Shown here piece by piece: positions 5,828 through 7,603 of a stretch of DNA of 7,603 bases; position 1 is the stretch's first letter, and each line of letters begins with the position of its first letter. Source of the DNA: Solirubrobacterales bacterium (GTDB lineage Bacteria; Actinomycetota; Thermoleophilia; Solirubrobacterales; Solirubrobacteraceae); NCBI GenBank assembly GCA_017354065.1, contig JAFMRN010000038.1:4797-12399 (forward strand), written 5' to 3'. The notes under the pieces were generated by a model. It saw only the letters and a list, made by a program, of their open reading frames with translations. It had not been told where the DNA came from and searched no databases. The translations under genes were made by a program, and so were the position numbers.

Positions 5828-5844
5828 GCCGGCGCCGCGCCGGC
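5828..5844. promoter_or_regulatory. Perfect 17-bp GC dyad, candidate operator for csrA
   Basis: GCCGGCGC and GCGCCGGC flank a central C with no mismatch. The dyad sits in the 93-bp spacer between the channel and csrA starts. Its right edge is 10 bp before the TACGCT box, so it covers where a -35 element of csrA would be. It could bind a repressor or activator; the simple GC composition makes chance formation possible. Confidence 0.35.
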
Positions 5845-5854
5845 CGGCGACCTT

Positions 5855-5860
5855 TACGCT
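5855..5860 (+). promoter_or_regulatory. -10-like box of csrA, leaderless layout
   Basis: TACGCT fits the TANNNT pattern and ends exactly 6 nt before the csrA ATG, the spacing expected when transcription starts at or next to the start codon. No Shine-Dalgarno site is present. No convincing -35 element is seen; the 17-bp dyad occupies that position. The PAS gene has the same arrangement (TACCCT, 6 nt, ATG). Confidence 0.4.
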
Positions 5861-5866
5861 GAAACG

Positions 5867-6115
5867 ATGCTCAGGATCAAGCGTCGGCGCGGTGAGCGGA
5901 TCATCGTGGGCGGCGAGGTCGTGATCGAGGTACTGGAAGCCCGCGGGGGAAGCGTGCGGCTGGGAATTGACGCGCCGCGGTCAGTCCCGGTCTACCGCGA
6001 AGAGATCTGGTTGGCGATCAAGCGCGAGAACGCGGACGCTGTCCGTTGCCGGCGGCTGCGCCGACTGCCTGAGGCGCTGGAAGCTGATCAAGGTCCAACT
6101 CCAGCCGCTCCTTAG
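5867..6115 (+). CDS. csrA: Carbon storage regulator CsrA (RNA-binding translational regulator)
   Basis: CsrA is a small dimeric RNA-binding protein that recognises GGA motifs, often in hairpin loops at ribosome-binding sites, and controls translation and stability of target mRNAs. Residues 1-50 align without gaps to the classic protein: MLRIKRRRGE, GGEVVIEVLE, GSVRLGIDAP and VYREEI. Arg44, the key RNA-contacting residue, is present (R44-E45-E46-I47). The protein has 82 residues against the usual 60-75; the extra tail (about 57-82) is basic, then Pro/Ala-rich. That tail is encoded where the gene overlaps the convergent hydrolase gene by 98 bp, while the conserved core lies outside the overlap. 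In Gram-positive bacteria csrA often adjoins fliW and flagellin genes, but none is visible here, so its targets cannot be guessed from context. Confidence 0.93.
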   Translation: MLRIKRRRGERIIVGGEVVIEVLEARGGSVRLGIDAPRSVPVYREEIWLAIKRENADAVRCRRLRRLPEALEADQGPTPAAP

Positions 6116-6935
6116 CCATCAGGATCTCATCCGCGGCCCCGCCCAGTTCCTGCCAGCGGGTGGAGGCGTCGTTGCCCAGCCCGTCCAGGAAGTCGTCGGA
6201 GTGCAGCGGGTCGTGATGGAACAACAGCACGCGTTCCGGGTTCGTGCGGCGCACGAAGTCGAGCGCGTCGGATACGGGACAGTGCCCCCACCCGAGATGG
6301 TTCTGGTACTCGGTGTCGGTGTACTGGCAGTCGTGGACCAGCAGTGTCGCGTCGCGTGCCAGGTCAAAACCGGAGATCCATTCATCTTCAACCGAGGCCA
6401 GCGGCGCACCGAGCCCCGGCTCGTGGTCGGGGATGTAGGTGAGCACCGTGCCGTTGTCCTCAATCCGGTAGCCGAGGGTTGGCCCGCGATGGTTCACCGC
6501 CTGAGCGCGGACCCGCGCCGGTCCTATGTTCCACTCCAGCGCGTCGGCCTCGTGGAAGGTCAGCAGGGAGGGCAGCTCGCGGACCTCGACCGGTGCCAGC
6601 GGGGCCGAGATGTAGCGCGCGATCCGGTCACGCAGTGACGCCTCCGGTGAGGCGGGGCCCCAGACGGTGATCTCGGACTCGGGGGAGAACACGGGACCGA
6701 AGAACATGAAGCCCTGGATGTGATCCATGTGCAGGTGGGTCAAGAGGATGTTGACCGGCTGGTCGGCGGCGGTCATCGCCATCCCGAGCTGGCGGATGCC
6801 GGTGCCCGCGTCAAGGATCAGCTTGCTGTCATCAGACAGCGTCACCTCGATACAGGAGGTGTTGCCCCCATAGATCATCGTCTCCGGGCCTGGAGCCGGA
6901 ATCGAACCGCGAGCACCCCACACCTTCAGCTTCAT
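6018..6935 (-). CDS. Metallo-beta-lactamase-fold hydrolase (COG1235/PhnP-like phosphodiesterase type)
   Basis: This 305-residue cytoplasmic protein has the MBL fold that binds two metal ions and hydrolyses phosphoester or related bonds. The N terminus VWGARGSIPAPGPETM, then YGGNTSC (22-28), is characteristic of PhnP/cyclic-phosphodiesterase-like members. The metal site shows THLHMDHIQG (66-75; His67, His69, Asp71, His72), His149 (VNHRGPTLGYRI), Asp170 (YIPDHEP), His201-Asp202 (LLVHDCQYT), GWGH (215-218) and LLFHHDPLH (237-245). The natural substrate is unknown; a cyclic nucleotide or other phosphodiester is inference. The tail after about residue 275 is variable and is encoded antisense to the csrA 3' end. 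The start overlaps the PAS-gene stop by 4 bp (ATGA), so the two form one translationally coupled unit. Confidence 0.88.
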   Translation of the reverse strand: MKLKVWGARGSIPAPGPETMIYGGNTSCIEVTLSDDSKLILDAGTGIRQLGMAMTAADQPVNILLTHLHMDHIQGFMFFGPVFSPESEITVWGPASPEASLRDRIARYISAPLAPVEVRELPSLLTFHEADALEWNIGPARVRAQAVNHRGPTLGYRIEDNGTVLTYIPDHEPGLGAPLASVEDEWISGFDLARDATLLVHDCQYTDTEYQNHLGWGHCPVSDALDFVRRTNPERVLLFHHDPLHSDDFLDGLGNDASTRWQELGGAADEILMAKERLELDLDQLPAPQAVGAAAGNGQRPRSRA

Positions 6936-7384
6936 ACGGTGCCCCCATTGTCGTCCAGATGGTCGGCCAGGTGCGCCGGGTGCGCATGGATCGGCTTGCC
7001 GTCCGTCGGCCAGAACAGGACCATCGCGGCAGTGGACTCGTCCGGGGCGACTATCGGGATCGCGGTCACCTCAATCGGCCGGTGCTGGCCGCTCGCGTTG
7101 ATCGCGAACTGGCCGTGAAAGGGCACCCGCTGGCGCAGGGCCTCGGTCGCTGGGATGTCTTCGTATGGGATTGGGTCGCCCGAGGGATTCAACGGCCCGA
7201 ATTCAGCGGTCCACTGGTCCGCGTCGAGGCCGGTCGCGTCCTCGAAACTGCGTCCCAGAAACGCTCCCGCCGCCTCATTGAAGAACAGGAGCTTGCCGCC
7301 TTCACCAACCAAAAGCCCAGGGGTAGAGAGACTTGACAGCAGGTTGCGAGACAGAATCAACTCGAGCGGTCGCTGCGCGCTCAT
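6932..7384 (-). CDS. Stand-alone PAS-domain protein
   Basis: This 150-residue soluble protein consists of little more than one PAS sensor domain (about 10-125). The domain begins ILSRNLLSSLSTPGLLVGEGGKL-like, followed by FFNEAAGAFLGRSF (34-47), the typical strand-helix start of a PAS fold. It ends with IEVTAIPI and AAMVLFWP, the last sheet strands. PAS domains bind small ligands or cofactors, or mediate protein contacts. No kinase, cyclase, GGDEF or DNA-binding output domain is attached. The His/Asp-rich C-terminal tail (about 130-150) is unusual but low in complexity. It is the first gene of a two-gene unit with the MBL-fold hydrolase, so it may sense a signal for that enzyme (inference). 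The ATG has no SD site but has TACCCT 6 nt before it. Confidence 0.82.
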   Translation of the reverse strand: MSAQRPLELILSRNLLSSLSTPGLLVGEGGKLLFFNEAAGAFLGRSFEDATGLDADQWTAEFGPLNPSGDPIPYEDIPATEALRQRVPFHGQFAINASGQHRPIEVTAIPIVAPDESTAAMVLFWPTDGKPIHAHPAHLADHLDDNGGTV

Positions 7385-7390
7385 GGTGCG

Positions 7391-7396
7391 AGGGTA
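7391..7396 (-). promoter_or_regulatory. -10-like box of the PAS gene, leaderless layout
   Basis: On the minus strand TACCCT (TANNNT) ends 6 nt before the ATG at 7384, and no SD site intervenes. It matches the csrA arrangement (TACGCT, 6 nt, ATG). A -35 element is not evident. It would drive the PAS-hydrolase pair. Confidence 0.4.
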
Positions 7397-7468
7397 ACGC
7401 CATTTGTCTGCGATGTATGCGTTGCACTGTCGGACTGATCACACGCGATCGTGGATACTGGGCCACAG

Positions 7469-7603
7469 ATGGCATCACAGGGCAAGAAACGACGCTCACG
7501 CAAAGCGCGTCGCGCAAAGGCGAATCAGTCCGTCGCCACAAACCGGTCAGCGGCGGCGCCCGCGCCCCAGCCGCGCGTGGCACCCCAGGCCGCCGCCAAG
7601 ACC
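7469..7603 (+). CDS. N-terminal fragment of an unidentified basic protein
   Basis: An ATG at 7469 opens a frame that runs to the window end without a stop (45 codons). The first 20 residues are strongly basic (GKKRRSRKARRAK), and the rest is Ala/Pro/Gln-rich and probably disordered. No motif is recognisable. Such N termini occur before membrane or nucleic-acid-associated domains, but the product cannot be named from this piece. It is divergent from the PAS gene with an 84-bp spacer. No SD site is seen; GATACT (7454-7459) lies 9 nt before the ATG as a possible -10 box of a leaderless message. Confidence 0.5.
   Translation, partial: MASQGKKRRSRKARRAKANQSVATNRSAAAPAPQPRVAPQAAAKT

Noticed and set aside
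6485..6491. GTTCACC, a perfect Pho-box unit
   Set aside because: It lies inside the hydrolase coding sequence (the conserved VNHRG motif), is single, and is not near a start.
5967..6638. 223-codon plus-strand frame over the csrA 3' end and the hydrolase gene
   Set aside because: Both csrA and the hydrolase are supported by conserved motifs in other frames. This frame shows no family features.
1..7603. Novel defence, mobile or CRISPR system
   Set aside because: No repeat-spacer pattern, transposase, integrase, nuclease-helicase pair, toxin-antitoxin pair or att-like repeat was visible. Most genes belong to known housekeeping or signalling families.

Overview
The window is high-GC bacterial chromosome with densely packed genes, all of recognisable housekeeping or signalling type apart from two I cannot name. 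The GC-rich codon use, the weak or absent Shine-Dalgarno sites at several starts (while pstB has a strong one), and a CsrA protein in an otherwise actinobacterial-looking setting suggest an actinomycete-like lineage, possibly Thermoleophilia/Solirubrobacterales. This placement is inference from general resemblance and was not tested by any search.

Bases 1-3004 (+ strand) are the 3' part of a phosphate-uptake operon: pstC (its 5' end is outside the window), pstA, pstB and phoU. pstC and pstA overlap by 4 bp (ATGA). pstB follows after 25 bp behind a strong ribosome-binding site, and phoU after another 25 bp. Together they encode the two permease subunits and the ATPase of the high-affinity phosphate ABC importer, plus the regulator that links transport to phosphate signalling. 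The binding protein PstS would be expected upstream, outside the window.

Bases 3005-4804 hold an unrecognised 128-residue gene on the minus strand (3031-3417), convergent with phoU. A 346-bp intergenic stretch with small dyads and a promoter-like site follows. Next is a xylose-isomerase-like TIM-barrel protein (3764-4660, +) that keeps a full endonuclease IV-like set of candidate metal ligands. Its 3' end faces a two-TM potassium channel gene (4805-5773, -) across a 144-bp spacer. That spacer carries three inverted repeats that partly exclude one another.

Bases 5774-7603 hold csrA (5867-6115, +), transcribed divergently from the channel gene, with a perfect 17-bp dyad between the two starts. 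csrA overlaps tail-to-tail by 98 bp with a metallo-beta-lactamase-fold hydrolase gene (6018-6935, -). The hydrolase gene is the second member of a two-gene unit whose first member is a stand-alone PAS-domain protein (6932-7384, -). The window ends in the first 45 codons of an unidentified, very basic protein (7469 onward, +).

I found no CRISPR array, tRNA, rRNA, transposase, prophage gene or recognisable novel defence system. The most interesting items are regulatory or architectural: the 11-mer shared by the promoter regions of the TIM-barrel and channel genes, the nested alternative structures between those two convergent genes, the csrA/hydrolase 3' overlap, and the translationally coupled PAS-hydrolase pair.
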